Shown: positions 43,409-53,342, counted from the stretch's first letter. The stretch is DNA of 64,000 nt from Egbenema bharatensis (GCF_048077055.1 NZ_CP182236.1:4464001-4528000); one strand, 5' to 3'. Translations and numbers: made by a program. The notes: generated by a model not told the origin, from the sequence alone.

Positions 43409-44407
43409 GTGAAAGCTGTATTGATGACTGCCGCCGGAAGCCCAGAGGTTTTGCAAGTTCATGCCGTTCCTGATCCTGCGATTCAGGGGGATAGCGAATT
43501 GCTGGTACGACTCCATGCGGCGGGTGTGAATCCGATCGACACGAAACTACGGCAGCGAGGCACGTTTTACCCCGATCAAATGCCTGCGATTCTGGGCTGC
43601 GATGGGGCAGGGGTAGTCGAAGCCGTGGGTTCTGGAGTGCAGCAGTTTCAGGTGGGGGATGCCGTTTACTTCTGCAATGGCGGTTTGGGGGGACATCCCG
43701 GTAACTATGCAGAGTATGCGATCGTCGATGAAAAGTTTGCGGCACATAAACCCAAATCCATGAGCTTTGCTGAAGCGGCCGCGGCTCCGCTGGTGCTGAT
43801 CACAGCCTGGGAATCGTTATACGATCGCGGAAAATTAGAGGCAGGCAGACGAGTTTTAATTCATGCGGGGGCAGGGGGTGTGGGTCATGTGGCGATCCAA
43901 CTGGCAAAGTTAGCTGGAGCCAGTGTTTGCACAACCGTCAGTTCTCCCGAAAAAGCAGAATTTGTGCAGCACCTGGGAGCCGATCGCGCCATTCTTTATT
44001 CAAACTCTGATCCGGTTAAAGAAACGCTGGAGTGGACAAAGGGAGAAGGCGTTGATCTAACCTTTGACACGGTGGGCAGAATGGTTTTATCCCAATCCTT
44101 TGCTGCAACTTGTATCTACGGGGATGTGGTGACAATCCTGGCTCCAGATGCCAATACGGACTGGAAAACCGCCCGCGATCGGAATTTGCGAGTGAGTTTT
44201 GAGTTGATGCTCACTCCTATGCTCAAAGGATTAACTCCTGCTCAACAGGATCAAGCCAAAATCCTTCAGCAGTGCGCCCGACTGATCGATCAGGGGCAAC
44301 TCAAGATTCATCTGGCTCATACTTTTTCCCTGGATGAAGCAGCTCAAGCCCATCGCGTGCTGGAATCGGGATCAATGGTTGGCAAAATTGCGCTGGTGAT
44401 GGAGTAG
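43409..44407 (+). CDS. zinc-type/quinone oxidoreductase of the MDR family
   Basis: A 332-residue NADPH-dependent oxidoreductase of the medium-chain dehydrogenase superfamily. GTG start at 43409. It has a GroES-like N-terminal domain (VRLHAAGVNPIDTKLRQRGT, LGCDGAGVVEAVGSGVQQF) and a Rossmann domain with GAGGVGHVAIQLAKLAGASV. No structural-zinc cysteine cluster is seen, which places it with quinone oxidoreductases (QOR). The role is likely detoxification of quinones or reactive carbonyls (inference). It stands alone; the hairpin repeat at 44466-44482 follows. Confidence 0.88.
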   Translation: MKAVLMTAAGSPEVLQVHAVPDPAIQGDSELLVRLHAAGVNPIDTKLRQRGTFYPDQMPAILGCDGAGVVEAVGSGVQQFQVGDAVYFCNGGLGGHPGNYAEYAIVDEKFAAHKPKSMSFAEAAAAPLVLITAWESLYDRGKLEAGRRVLIHAGAGGVGHVAIQLAKLAGASVCTTVSSPEKAEFVQHLGADRAILYSNSDPVKETLEWTKGEGVDLTFDTVGRMVLSQSFAATCIYGDVVTILAPDANTDWKTARDRNLRVSFELMLTPMLKGLTPAQQDQAKILQQCARLIDQGQLKIHLAHTFSLDEAAQAHRVLESGSMVGKIALVME

Positions 44408-44461
44408 AGTTGAATGGCACTGACATCAGCAATTTTGAATCGCTGAGAGCCTTGATTTCTC

Positions 44462-44483
44462 GTAGGGTGGGCATCGCCCACCA
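44462..44483. repeat. GGTGGGCATCGCCCACC inverted repeat
   Basis: GTAGGGTGGGCATCGCCCAC forms a short perfect stem. The same type occurs at 1740-1761 (GGTGGGCATTGCCCACC) and near 41610 (GGTGGGCGGTGCCCACC). It lies in the gap between the convergent oxidoreductase and DUF4230 genes, so a weak terminator role is possible. Confidence 0.6.
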
Positions 44484-44515
44484 GCCTTAATTCAGTGCCA
44501 TTCAAATAGAATTTG

Positions 44516-45193
44516 TTACGAAAACGGGCAAGTTCTAGTGGGTACTGTTTGACTCTCAACTTGAATCGTCTGAAATGCTGCTTTGCTTAAGATAGTACGA
44601 ATTTGAGCTTCAGCATTACGGCTAGCTACTTTCAGAATATTGTTGGCACATGCCTCTTCTCGAATCTGAGCAATCGCCTTGCGTTGTGCTTGATCATACA
44701 ATTCTGGGCCTACCTGTGTGCCAAACCACTTCCGGTAGTTTGCCAGGGTTGAAGATTTATTTACATTTAAGCTGACATCACTGATATACGGTGCAGGCAG
44801 TAGGACGTAAATATTATGGTGTTCTGCATCCAGTGCTTTCACCTCTGCTTCTTCCAAATTGATAGCTGCCTGTACCCTGCCAACACCTTCGTAGATTAAA
44901 TTAGTGTCGCCGACAGGAATTTTCAAGAGTTTTGCTTCTTTATTGATTACGACGGTTGCCCTGTTTTCAGTAGTGGCAGTGACAAGTTCATGAGCATCCT
45001 CAACACTACTGATGAGAAGCGTAGTCACATCTTCTTTAGTCGTAACGGTGTAGATATGGTGAGAAAAGTGGTTGACTGCATACAAGACAAGCACAACAAC
45101 AATGAGCGAGCTGATGACCGCTCCGATAATATTCTTAGCTACAAATTCAGCCGTACCCTGGGCAATCTTGGGCAAACCAGCAAATGAGGTCAT
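44516..45193 (-). CDS. DUF4230 family membrane-anchored protein
   Basis: A 225-residue protein with one N-terminal transmembrane helix (AVISSLIVVVLVLYAVNHF, about 27-45). The remainder is a DUF4230 domain: TKEDVTTLLISSVEDAHELVT, IPVGDTNLIYEGVGRVQAAI, LPAPYISDVSLNVNKSS. The mature domain is most likely periplasmic. Function is unknown. It is transcribed alone. The cluster contains no obvious partner. Confidence 0.78.
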   Translation of the reverse strand: MTSFAGLPKIAQGTAEFVAKNIIGAVISSLIVVVLVLYAVNHFSHHIYTVTTKEDVTTLLISSVEDAHELVTATTENRATVVINKEAKLLKIPVGDTNLIYEGVGRVQAAINLEEAEVKALDAEHHNIYVLLPAPYISDVSLNVNKSSTLANYRKWFGTQVGPELYDQAQRKAIAQIREEACANNILKVASRNAEAQIRTILSKAAFQTIQVESQTVPTRTCPFS

Positions 45194-45312
45194 GTTTATA
45201 CTCCTGCTCCATAAGACTTAGAGAATCTAGTCTATTGAAGCCTTGATTTACCGCTGCTTCCACAGAGAATGTACGGGGGTTAATAAACTTTCCACCCAAA
45301 GTCGCTCAAGGT

Positions 45313-46214
45313 TCATTTACCACTGTCGATCGCCTCCAGGGTTTGACTAATCTCAGCACACAACTGATCGTGACATTGCCCATTGCTGGCAACCAGACAT
45401 CCCCACTGGCTGACATCCCCCGTGTTGTAGGTGAGGGGAGAACCATCCGCATGGGTAAAGCGGCCCCCCGCTTCCGTCAGGATTAATTCTGGTGCTGCCA
45501 TATCCCAATCCTTCGGAGCAGACTTGCCAGATAAGGAAATATAGACATCAGCCCGTTGATCAACGATCGCCCCAATCTTGCCACCCACACTGCCCACCGC
45601 TAATTGATTCTGACAGGTGAGCTGTTGCAGCATTTTATTAAAGCGTTCATCTCGGTGAGTCCGGCTGACCACCAGCGTCAGGTCTTTCATCTGGTTGCGT
45701 TGAGACACCTGGAGGGATTTACTTTCACCATCAAGCGTTTCCACATAGGCTCCACCCCCTAAAACAGCATAATACAGCTTCTCTAGAGCCGGGCAGGCAA
45801 CCACCGTTAGAGCTGGGCGACCCCGATAGGTCAATGCCAGGTGAAAAGCAAACTCGCCAGTCTTGTCAATAAAGTCGCGGGTTCCATCCAGTGGGTCAAT
45901 AATCCAGACCCAATCCTGCGGCAGTGGTTCCGATTTTCCCTTCCCTTTATAGGTTTCTTCGCTCAGGTAGCCAAAATTCTCATTGCCAAATGCCGTTGCC
46001 AGGCGATCGAGAATGTAGCGATTAACGGCTAAATCAGCAGCGGTGACAGGGCCGTCTTTTTTTCTTGAACCGCCAAATCTCGCTCACTTCCATCCTGATT
46101 TGGCTCCTCAAAATAATACGATCGCAGAATCTTGGAGGCTCCCCATCCCAAGGTACGAGCAACGGCTAACACATCAGAAATCGGGGTTCCATCAGTTGTC
46201 TGTAACTCAGCCAC
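45313..46214 (-). CDS. 3'(2'),5'-bisphosphate nucleotidase / inositol monophosphatase-like (CysQ type), one frameshift
   Basis: Magnesium-dependent phosphatase of the inositol-monophosphatase fold, CysQ/HAL2-like. It removes the 3' phosphate of PAP made in sulfate assimilation. The N-terminal frame (46214 to about 46050) reads ILRSYYFEEP and SERDLAVQEKK. The other frame carries WVWIIDPLDGTRDFIDKTGE with the metal-binding DPLDGT and later DWDMAAPELILTEAGG. Joining them needs one base near 46049-46063: either a C in GGGCC (giving GPVTAADL) or a T in the seven-T run. Both lie side by side, so I cannot tell which. The joined protein is about 300 residues, a normal length. The gene stands alone. 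Confidence 0.82.
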
Positions 46215-46429
46215 GTTCAGCGTCTCCCAACGGCATCTACCGCATTATAAGAGGTGGGGAGTAGGGAATGGGGAGTGGGGAATGGGGAATGGGCGTAAGA
46301 TGCTTGTCTCATCAGAATTCCAGATTATTCAATGACCGATCGCCCACAAATATTGCCCGCAAAATTTCTCTTTTTTGAGACTTTTTTGAGATAATTCGCA
46401 GTATTACTGTCACGTCAGGAGCGTGTGCG

Positions 46430-47125
46430 ATGACTGTTCGCCAAACTCTACAAGCTATTGTTGCTGAAAAGCATTTGCTGACTCATCCCTTCTATGTTGC
46501 CTGGACGGAAGGAAAGCTAACCCGTGAACACCTGAAGCATTACGCCGAGCAATACTTCCATCACGTTTTGGCCTTTCCGACCTACATCAGTGGAGTTCAT
46601 TACAACACGCCGCATCTCTCAGTTCGGCAGGAGCTATTGGAAAACCTGGTGGGTGAGGAGCAGGGAGAGAAAAACCATCCCGCCCTCTGGCGCAATTTTG
46701 CGGTGGCTCTGGGGGCAGAAGCCTCGGAGCTGGAGCAAAATCCCCAGTTGGACACCACAGCTAACCTGATCAGCACCTTCCGTGACCTGTGCATTCGATC
46801 GCCTTTCTATGCGGGTCTGGCGGCTCTGTACGTTTACGAGTCTCAGATTCCCGAGGTGGCAACGGTCAAAATTGACGGACTGAAACAGTTCTATGGCATG
46901 GATGACCCAGCAGACTATGAGTTCTTCTCGGTTCACCAGGTTGCAGATGTATACCACGCTGAATCGGTGATGCAGTTGGTGGAAGCCCATGCGGTGACGG
47001 AAGCGCAGCAGGCTGAGGTGGCTGAGGTGGCTCAAACGGCGGCTAATGCCCTCTGGTCGTTCCTGGATGGGGTTTATGAAACCTACTGCCAGGATATTGC
47101 TGAAACGGAAATGAGCGTTGCCTAG
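46430..47125 (+). CDS. CADD-family protein (TenA/PqqC-like, putative folate metabolism)
   Basis: A 231-residue all-helical protein with a heme-oxygenase-like (TenA/PqqC) fold. Signatures: HYAEQYFHHVLAFPTYISGV, ENLVGEEQGEKNHPALW with the E/H metal ligands, LYVYESQIPEVA and FFSVHQVADVYHAES. CADD of Chlamydia is linked to para-aminobenzoate synthesis, self-sacrificing a tyrosine; cyanobacterial relatives are thought to act in folate metabolism (established for the family; inference here). The start at 46430 follows AGGAGCG. Complete. Confidence 0.88.
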   Translation: MTVRQTLQAIVAEKHLLTHPFYVAWTEGKLTREHLKHYAEQYFHHVLAFPTYISGVHYNTPHLSVRQELLENLVGEEQGEKNHPALWRNFAVALGAEASELEQNPQLDTTANLISTFRDLCIRSPFYAGLAALYVYESQIPEVATVKIDGLKQFYGMDDPADYEFFSVHQVADVYHAESVMQLVEAHAVTEAQQAEVAEVAQTAANALWSFLDGVYETYCQDIAETEMSVA

Positions 47126-47534
47126 TTCACCGTATCCTTAGACCCTCTCCCAACTCATTCGATCGAGCGTTTGTCGTTGATTGTGTGCAGCGGCGAGTAG
47201 GGTCTAGGGAAGCATTCCATTGAGGCCAATTGGGCAATTTTCGTCGCGCAGGCAAGATGCTTGCCTGTAAACGCTTTGTCGTATAAATGCAGATTTGGGA
47301 TACCCACGAGGCTAAGTGGTTTGTAATACCGATTCAAATCGTTTGCACGGCAGATAGATTGCCTGTAGGGGCGCACTGCTGTGCGCCCTTACTTACCGGG
47401 ATGTGCAATTTCTGCCAATCAAATTGGTATAACCCTTCTCGCGCATTTCGCCATATTAAAGTTTTTATCGAAAGGCCAATCGGTTTTGCATTCAGGGAAC
47501 CCTAGCTCTATTCCGAGCAGGCAGGGGAATTCCG
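47126..47534. other. intergenic region with an inverted repeat
   Basis: Holds the GGGCGCAC-TGCT-GTGCGCCC hairpin repeat at 47369-47388, the same stem as 30802-30821. A GGCAAGATGCTTGCC-type palindrome lies near 47250-47265. It also contains the leader of the next gene (GAGCAGGCAGGGGAATTCCG before 47535). No gene visible. Confidence 0.55.
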
Positions 47535-48000
47535 ATGACTGTCATCAGTGCCGAGGATTTGTTCAATCAGGGGTTAATCAAGGCCCAGAGAGATGCACAA
47601 GGGGCGATCGGACGGTTGAGTGAAGCGATTCAACAGCAACCGGACTTTGCGCATGATGGTGACAACCCAGGCTCAAATTAACCTTGAACAAGCCCTTGAT
47701 CGAGAAATGAACGAAGCAAAAATTTATTTACAACGGGGACTGGTGCAAATGGCCCTGGGACGGTACGACGGAGCCACGGAGGATTTTGATCGGGCGATCG
47801 ATTTGGATCCCACTTCTGCGGATGCCTACTTCAGCCGGGGCACCGTCCGATTCCGGTTAGACGATCAGCAGGGAGCCACGGAGGATCTGCACCAGGCAGC
47901 AGACTTATACATTGACCAGGGAAAACCTGAAGCGGCGAATCAGGCATTACAAGTGTTAGGGGAAGAAACAGACGATGCCTGGACAGATTTTGAAAATTAA
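47535..48000 (+). pseudogene. TPR-repeat protein, frame-disrupted
   Basis: The 5' frame starts at 47535: MTVISAEDLFNQGLIKAQRD, then AIQQQPDFAHDGDNPGSN, then a stop near 47680. A different frame continues with proper TPR sequence: LEQALDREMNEAKIYLQRGL, ALGRYDGATEDFDRAIDLDP, SADAYFSRGTVRFRLDDQQG. The junction does not fall at GGGCC. About 14 residues seem missing between PDFA and GDNPGS compared with TPR spacing, followed by a single-base offset. So this is either a true pseudogene or two nearby errors. The product would be a small soluble TPR protein that acts in protein-protein contacts. Confidence 0.5.
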
Positions 48001-48544
48001 TCCCAATTCTCTATAAGGTTGCGCATTAGTCCGACCCCTCCCAACCTCCCCTGGGTAAGGGGAGGAACTGTAGGCGGGGGGGTAAATTCTATGCAGCACT
48101 ACAAAGAATTGGTATTCAGATCAACCCAGACCAGAGACGATTCAACCATCAATTAGCAGGAACAATTAAGGGAGTACTTTGCTAATTCCTTCAACCAATT
48201 CAGAAAGGAACTGGGAAATCATTTCTTGAATGTGCCAGTTATGCACGAGATTCCATAGGAAGGAATGATCCTGAGATCCATCCTGAGCAATTTGCAGTAG
48301 GGTTAATAACAGGTGCTGTGACATATCGGTTTCCTGAGGCCATGCAGAGGTACATCGCTATCCTGACAACTGGAACCCAGGATTTGGAATAGTCCTGCGA
48401 TCGGTACTTAAAAACTTCAAGTCCGAATGAGCAAAGTATGAAGTCGGCACGATTTATCCTGAAGCTGGCTGAAGAGAAGGAAAGAAGATGTTGCAGCATC
48501 AAGAGATGAATCCTGCGATTACCTCTTGATGCCGTGGCATGAAG
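48001..48544. other. intergenic region, no supported gene
   Basis: Contains a G/C-rich repeat at 48035-48085 (CCCCTCCCAACCTCCCCTGG, then GTAAGGGGAGGAACTG) of a type dispersed in cyanobacteria. The rest shows no clear regulatory motif. An 87-codon minus-strand frame (48239-48502) has poor composition, and I do not call it. Confidence 0.5.
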
Positions 48545-49912
48545 CTAAACTTCGCTGACCGGATCAACCAGATCATCGGATGCTCCACCGCGAAGATACC
48601 GATTCTTTTCCCAAACCAGCGGCTTACTCAGCAGCAGTAATGCAATCAGGTTAGGAGCAGCCATCAATCCATTCAGCGTATCTGCCACATCCCAAACCAG
48701 GGTCAAACCACCGATCGCACCGATAAACAAGAACGCCAGAAACAGGAAGCGGTAGGGCAAAACGACACCTTTACCAAACACATACTCCCAGCTTTTCTCA
48801 CCATAGAAATTCCAGGTCAGCATGGTGGTGTAGGCAAACAAAATCAGCCCAATCATAACCAGAAAGCCACCAGCCGGAATGCCCGTATCAAAGGCAGTAG
48901 AAGCCAGTTCTGCTCCCGTCGCGCCGGTGGGGAGAGCATCGGTGACAAGAATCACCAGGGCTGTCATCGTACAAACAATAATCGTGTCAATAAACACTTC
49001 CCACATGCCCCACATCCCCTGGCGAGCAGGTGTGTTTCTGGCTTGAGCATGGACGATCGAGGCAGCTCCCAATCCAGCTTCGTTGGAGAAAATCCCCCTG
49101 GCAATTCCATAGCGAATCGCTAACCCCACGGTTGCTCCGGTAATGGAATCGGTGGAAAAAGCATTGGAAAAAATTGCGCCAAGGGCGGCTGGAATGCTGG
49201 GAAGGTTCAACAGCAGAATAATCAGTGACCCCAAAATATACAGGATCGCCATAAAGGGCACGATTTTCTCAGCTGTACTGGCAATCCGAGTAATCCCCCC
49301 CAGGGTGACTGCTCCCACCAATACCAGCACCACGATTCCCGTAATCCAGGTAGGAACACCCAGGCGCAGGTTTAGCTCCTGGGCAACGGTGTTCGCCTGC
49401 ACCATGTTGCCAATTCCGAAGGCTGCCAATCCCGCCAGCAGAGCATACAATACGGCCAACCACCGCCAACGAGAACCCAGCCCTTTCTCGATGTAGTACA
49501 TTACGCCACCTGAAATCGTGCCATCTGCTTCAATCTCCCGGTAGCGCACACCGAGGGCCGCTTCACCAAATTTGGTGGCCATGCCCACCAGCCCCGACAT
49601 CCACATCCAGAACACAGCACCGGGGCCGCCTAATGCCAAAGCCGTACTCACGCCAGCGATATTTCCCACGCCGATCGTTCCTGCCATTGCCGAACTGACG
49701 GCCTGAAACGAGGAGATTGTACCTTGTTCTTCGTTGGTTGTCCGAGCAAAATACTGCCCAAAGGTTTGATTCCAGGCATCAATCAGGTGAGTAAATTGAA
49801 AAAATCCAAGGCGAATAGTCAGAAAAAGCCCAGTTCCAATTAGCAGAATCATGAAGGGAGGGCCCCACACAATCCCATTAATCACACTATTAATTTCTTC
49901 AATGACTTCCAT
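48545..49912 (-). CDS. AGCS-family sodium/alanine (glycine) symporter
   Basis: A 455-residue inner-membrane symporter that imports alanine or glycine with sodium. It shows the AGCS plan: IVWGPPFMILLIGTGLFLTI, SAMAGTIGVGNIAGVSTALA, GGPGAVFWMWMSGLVGMATK, GIARGIFSNEAGLGAASIVH, and FAYTTMLTWNFYGEKSWEYV. About 10-11 transmembrane helices. Full length with no frame break. No riboswitch is recognisable upstream. It stands alone. Confidence 0.93.
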   Translation of the reverse strand: MEVIEEINSVINGIVWGPPFMILLIGTGLFLTIRLGFFQFTHLIDAWNQTFGQYFARTTNEEQGTISSFQAVSSAMAGTIGVGNIAGVSTALALGGPGAVFWMWMSGLVGMATKFGEAALGVRYREIEADGTISGGVMYYIEKGLGSRWRWLAVLYALLAGLAAFGIGNMVQANTVAQELNLRLGVPTWITGIVVLVLVGAVTLGGITRIASTAEKIVPFMAILYILGSLIILLLNLPSIPAALGAIFSNAFSTDSITGATVGLAIRYGIARGIFSNEAGLGAASIVHAQARNTPARQGMWGMWEVFIDTIIVCTMTALVILVTDALPTGATGAELASTAFDTGIPAGGFLVMIGLILFAYTTMLTWNFYGEKSWEYVFGKGVVLPYRFLFLAFLFIGAIGGLTLVWDVADTLNGLMAAPNLIALLLLSKPLVWEKNRYLRGGASDDLVDPVSEV

Positions 49913-50368
49913 TTAAACAGATGCTCCACTTCTCTCAAAAAATGTGATTGTGGCAAAATGTGTCTCGTTGCCATGTACCGCCCAGGGTGAATCACTGGGG
50001 CTAGCAAGCGAGGGGCAGGGGTCTAATGCCCGTAGGGTACACCCTACCCGTCTTGTTTCGCAAAGCAGAATTGTACAATAGGATACCGTTTTCATCCGGG
50101 CAAGCCTGGGGCGATCGGCTGTAGGGTTTGACCGCAGGGAATTTCAGGAAAGTTAATTAATGTGATCGGGTGTGGGTTTTGTGGGTTCACAGTCGTTCAT
50201 CAGTTCATGACATGAATCCCATGCTCTGAATCCTATTGCATGAATCCATTACATAACTCGATCGCGTTGGGTGTATCCCACTTTTGCATCTGCATGATGG
50301 ATAGTTCACTGGCAGGCAAGATGCCTGCGCTACAGCGATCAGCTCAATCCAACCTTTGTTTACTCGTC
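49913..50368. other. intergenic region upstream of the symporter
   Basis: Contains the GTAGGGT-AC-ACCCTAC palindrome at 50034-50049 and, at 50268-50336, a dispersed repeat (GTGTATCCCACTTTTGCATC, then GGCAAGATGCCTGCGCTAC) shared with 1621-1680. I looked for a glycine riboswitch in the leader and saw no GGAGAG/ACCGCC-type core. No gene visible. Confidence 0.5.
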
Positions 50369-50569
50369 CTACTCATCTTCATCCTCTTCGAGCCTATGAC
50401 GATCGATGATTGCCCTCATCTCATCGTTTTCCACAAATTGTTCCACTGCACGATTAATCAAAGCGTTCATGCTGGTGTCAGATACACCCGCAATTTTTTT
50501 GATCAGCTTATATAGCCCGATATCCATCGAGACTTTAATGTCGTGTTTTCCTCTGCCAGTCGGCGACAT
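50369..50569 (-). CDS. small RHH-like antitoxin/regulator
   Basis: A 66-residue protein: KHDIKVSMDIGLYKLIKKIA, then TSMNALINRAVEQFVENDEM, and an acidic end EEDEDE. This is the pattern of a ribbon-helix-helix DNA-binding domain (beta strand, then two helices), common in antitoxins and small repressors. No adjacent toxin is obvious; the divergent small gene on the other strand (50685) is the nearest. It may autoregulate the shared intergenic region at 50570-50684. Confidence 0.6.
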   Translation of the reverse strand: MSPTGRGKHDIKVSMDIGLYKLIKKIAGVSDTSMNALINRAVEQFVENDEMRAIIDRHRLEEDEDE

Positions 50570-50684
50570 AAACCTTTAAGTGACCTAATCCTAAAGGATT
50601 CTGGCATAGTATGATTAGTTTTACGTGTAAATGGGTTATCCACCCCATATGCACGTAAAACAATTGAACTACAAAGGCGAACCT

Positions 50685-50822
50685 ATGATTATGCTGACCG
50701 AAGCCGAGGCGAACGAGATCAGGGCACTGCTGATTCAACTGAGCCGGGAGATCCTGTTACAGGGAACCTATCAGAGAAAAATTGCAAGCTGCCTGGTGAT
50801 TTTATCCAAACATCCGCAGTAG
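50685..50822 (+). CDS. small hypothetical protein
   Basis: A 45-residue frame starting at 50685 (MIMLTEAEANEIRALLIQLS), or from ATG 50649 with 12 more residues. It is helical, leucine-rich, and would fit a small regulator or leader peptide. It is divergent from the RHH-like gene across a 115-bp gap. No recognised domain. Confidence is low because of its size. Confidence 0.35.
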   Translation: MIMLTEAEANEIRALLIQLSREILLQGTYQRKIASCLVILSKHPQ

Positions 50823-51388
50823 CCCAATCTGCCTACTGAAAAAATTGAATAACCTGAAATCTCTTGTGGGGTGGGCAGCGTTTCGACTGAGCTCAAGGAC
50901 GAAGTCTTGCCCGCCCAGTCAACCAGACAGACTGAAACTCTTGTGGGGTGGGCATCTTGCCCGCCCAGTCAACCAGGCAGATTCACTCCACCAAGGAAAT
51001 GAATGAACTCATCCGGAATCGCAGGTCAACGAGGGGTAGATCTGGATATAGCAAAGCGTTAACTGAATCTCTATGAATACCGCCCCTCTGCGATCGTCTT
51101 CGTTGGGGGGCTTATAATTTGGGCGATCGGGTTTGATTTCTGAGAGCATCTCTGATAGGCAAGATGCCTGCGCTACGGAAGGATTGCCCCAATCCCTCGC
51201 AATTCCGATCGCAAATGGCACAATGGTAAATATCGATGAGCGAAGTGATGGGCAGTCTCTCATTTTTGAAGGGGTCTTACAAACAAGGCCTATGTAGAAC
51301 TCTGCATCCTTTGGTAGGATGAGCTACATTAATAAATATTAAGAAATGAAACTGCCCTCGCCTTGAGAATGTAGGAGGAAAAGCCTCG
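50823..51388. other. repeat-rich leader region upstream of ftsH
   Basis: Two copies of the GGGTGGGCA hairpin core occur at 50860-50930 (interrupted by an inserted AGCGTTTCGACTGAGCTCAA segment) and 50936-50990. A GGCAAGATGCCTGCGCTAC repeat lies at 51158-51178. From about 51290 the leader contains the sequence ATTAATAAATATTAAG (AT-rich, promoter-like) and the Shine-Dalgarno AGGAGG at 51373-51378. No gene visible. Confidence 0.6.
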
Positions 51389-53232
51389 GTGAATAACAAG
51401 CGGTGGAGAAATGCCGGATTATATGCCCTTTTGGTTGTTGTAGTTGTGTTCCTGGCATCGTCCCTATTCGACGGCCGGAACACGCAAACGACCGAGCCAT
51501 TGCGCTATAGCGAATTTATTGGCCAGGTTGAAAACAATCAAGTTGCCAAAGTCATCATCAGTGCCGATCGGACTCGCGCCCAGGTGACGACCAACGACGG
51601 GCAACGGGCCCTGGTGAACTTACCCAATGATCCTGGTTTGCTGAACACCTTGCAGGAAAATGACGTTGATATTTCAGTCTCTCCCCAGGCTGAAGACAAC
51701 GTTTGGGCCAGGGTTCTGAGTACCCTGTTCATCCCCTTCCTGCTGTTGGTGGTACTATTCTTTGTGCTGCGACGCGCCCAGAGTGGGCCGGGTAGCCAGG
51801 CCATGAACTTTGGTAAGTCCAAAGCCAGAGTCCAGATGGAACCCCAAACCCAGGTGACGTTTAACGATGTTGCTGGAATTGAGCAAGCCAAGCTGGAATT
51901 GGCTGAAGTAGTAGACTTTTTGAAAAACGCCGATCGCTTCACCGCCATCGGGGCCAAAATTCCCAAAGGGGTGTTGCTGGTGGGGCCTCCGGGAACGGGC
52001 AAAACGCTTCTGGCTAAAGCCGTGGCAGGGGAGGCCGGTGTACCCTTCTTCTCAATCTCTGGTTCTGAGTTTGTGGAAATGTTTGTCGGGGTGGGTGCCT
52101 CTCGCGTCCGCGACCTGTTTGAACAAGCCAAAGCCAATGCTCCCTGTATCGTATTTATCGATGAGATTGATGCCGTCGGTCGGCAACGGGGTGCTGGTTT
52201 AGGGGGTGGTAACGATGAGCGCGAACAAACCCTGAACCAGTTGCTCACCGAAATGGATGGGTTTGAGGGGAATACTGGAATCATCATCATTGCGGCAACG
52301 AACCGCCCGGATGTATTGGATGCAGCTCTGCTCCGTCCAGGACGTTTTGACCGTCAGGTGGTGGTCGATCGCCCTGATTACCAGGGACGCTTGGAGATCC
52401 TGAATGTTCACGCGCGTGGGAAGACCCTTGCTAAGGATGTCGATTTAGAGAAAATTGCCCGTCGGACTCCAGGGTTCACCGGGGCGGATCTGTCCAACCT
52501 GCTGAACGAAGCCGCGATTCTGGCTGCCCGACGTAACCTGACCGAGATTTCGATGGATGAAGTCAACGATGCGATCGATCGCGTTCTGGCGGGGCTGAGA
52601 AGAAAGACCGGGTGATGAGCGAGAAGCGGAAGCATCTGGTGGCGTTCCACGAAGCCGGTCATGCTCTGGTGGGTGCTTTAATGCCCGATTATGATCCAGT
52701 CCAGAAGATCAGCATTATTCCTCGCGGTCGGGCTGGCGGTTTAACCTGGTTCACTCCCAGCGAAGATCGGATGGATTCAGGTCTATACTCTCGTTCCTAC
52801 CTGCAAAATCAAATGGCGGTGGCGCTGGGCGGGCGGATTGCTGAAGAAATTATCTTTGGTGAAGAGGAAGTCACGACGGGAGCCTCCGACGACCTGCAAC
52901 GGGTTGCCCGTGTCGCCCGGCAAATGGTCACTCGCTTCGGCATGAGCGATCGCCTGGGGCCAGTGGCGCTGGGTCGCTCTCAGGGTGGGATGTTCCTGGG
53001 ACGAGACATCATGTCAGAGCGGGACTTCTCTGAGGAAACGGCTTCCGCGATCGATGATGAAGTTCGTAACCTGGTGGATCAGGCTTACCGTCGGGCCAAG
53101 TCGGTCTTACTGGAAAACCGCCACGTTCTGGATCGGTTGGCCGAAATGTTGATTGATCGAGAAACCGTTGATGCGGAAGATCTGCAAGAGTTGCTGGCCA
53201 CCAGCGATGTCAAGATGGCTTCGATCGCGTAA
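51389..53232 (+). CDS. ftsH: ATP-dependent zinc metalloprotease FtsH, one frameshift
   Basis: Membrane-bound AAA+ protease that removes damaged membrane proteins (for example photosystem II D1). GTG start at 51389 after AGGAGG. TM1 lies near 10-25 and TM2 near 111-128. The AAA domain has Walker A GPPGTGKT (199-206), Walker B IVFIDEIDAVG and the SRH (IIAATNRPDVLDAALLRPGR). The protease zinc site is HEAGH, in the second frame. The break is at 52592-52595, where GGGC should be GGGCC; the repaired sequence reads VLAGPEKKDRVMSEKRKHLV. The gene is essential in most bacteria, so a real disruption is unlikely. Joined length is about 614, a normal FtsH size. Confidence 0.93.
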
Positions 53233-53272
53233 CGACGTTGAATCGAACAAATTAACTTGGTGATTTGATTAG

Positions 53273-53297
53273 GGCAGGTGCGATACCTGCCTTTTTT
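53273..53297 (+). terminator. rho-independent terminator of ftsH
   Basis: Stem GGCAGGT (53273-53279) pairs with ACCTGCC (53285-53291), loop GCGAT, followed by six T residues (53292-53297). It lies 41 bp after the ftsH stop. Confidence 0.85.
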
Positions 53298-53298
53298 A

Positions 53299-53342
53299 TT
53301 GGTTGACCTGTTGATTGGTTGACCTATTGATTGGTTGACCTA
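53299..53342. repeat. 16-bp tandem repeat behind the ftsH terminator
   Basis: Three imperfect copies of TTGGTTGACCTRTTGA at 53299-53342. It is of low complexity, lies directly after the terminator, and codes for nothing. Confidence 0.7.

Noticed and set aside
48239..48502. 87-codon minus-strand frame upstream of the symporter
   Set aside because: No signal, no family resemblance, poor composition and no Shine-Dalgarno.
49913..50239. Possible glycine riboswitch before the AGCS symporter
   Set aside because: I saw none of the conserved glycine aptamer segments; only a GTAGGGT/ACCCTAC palindrome is present.
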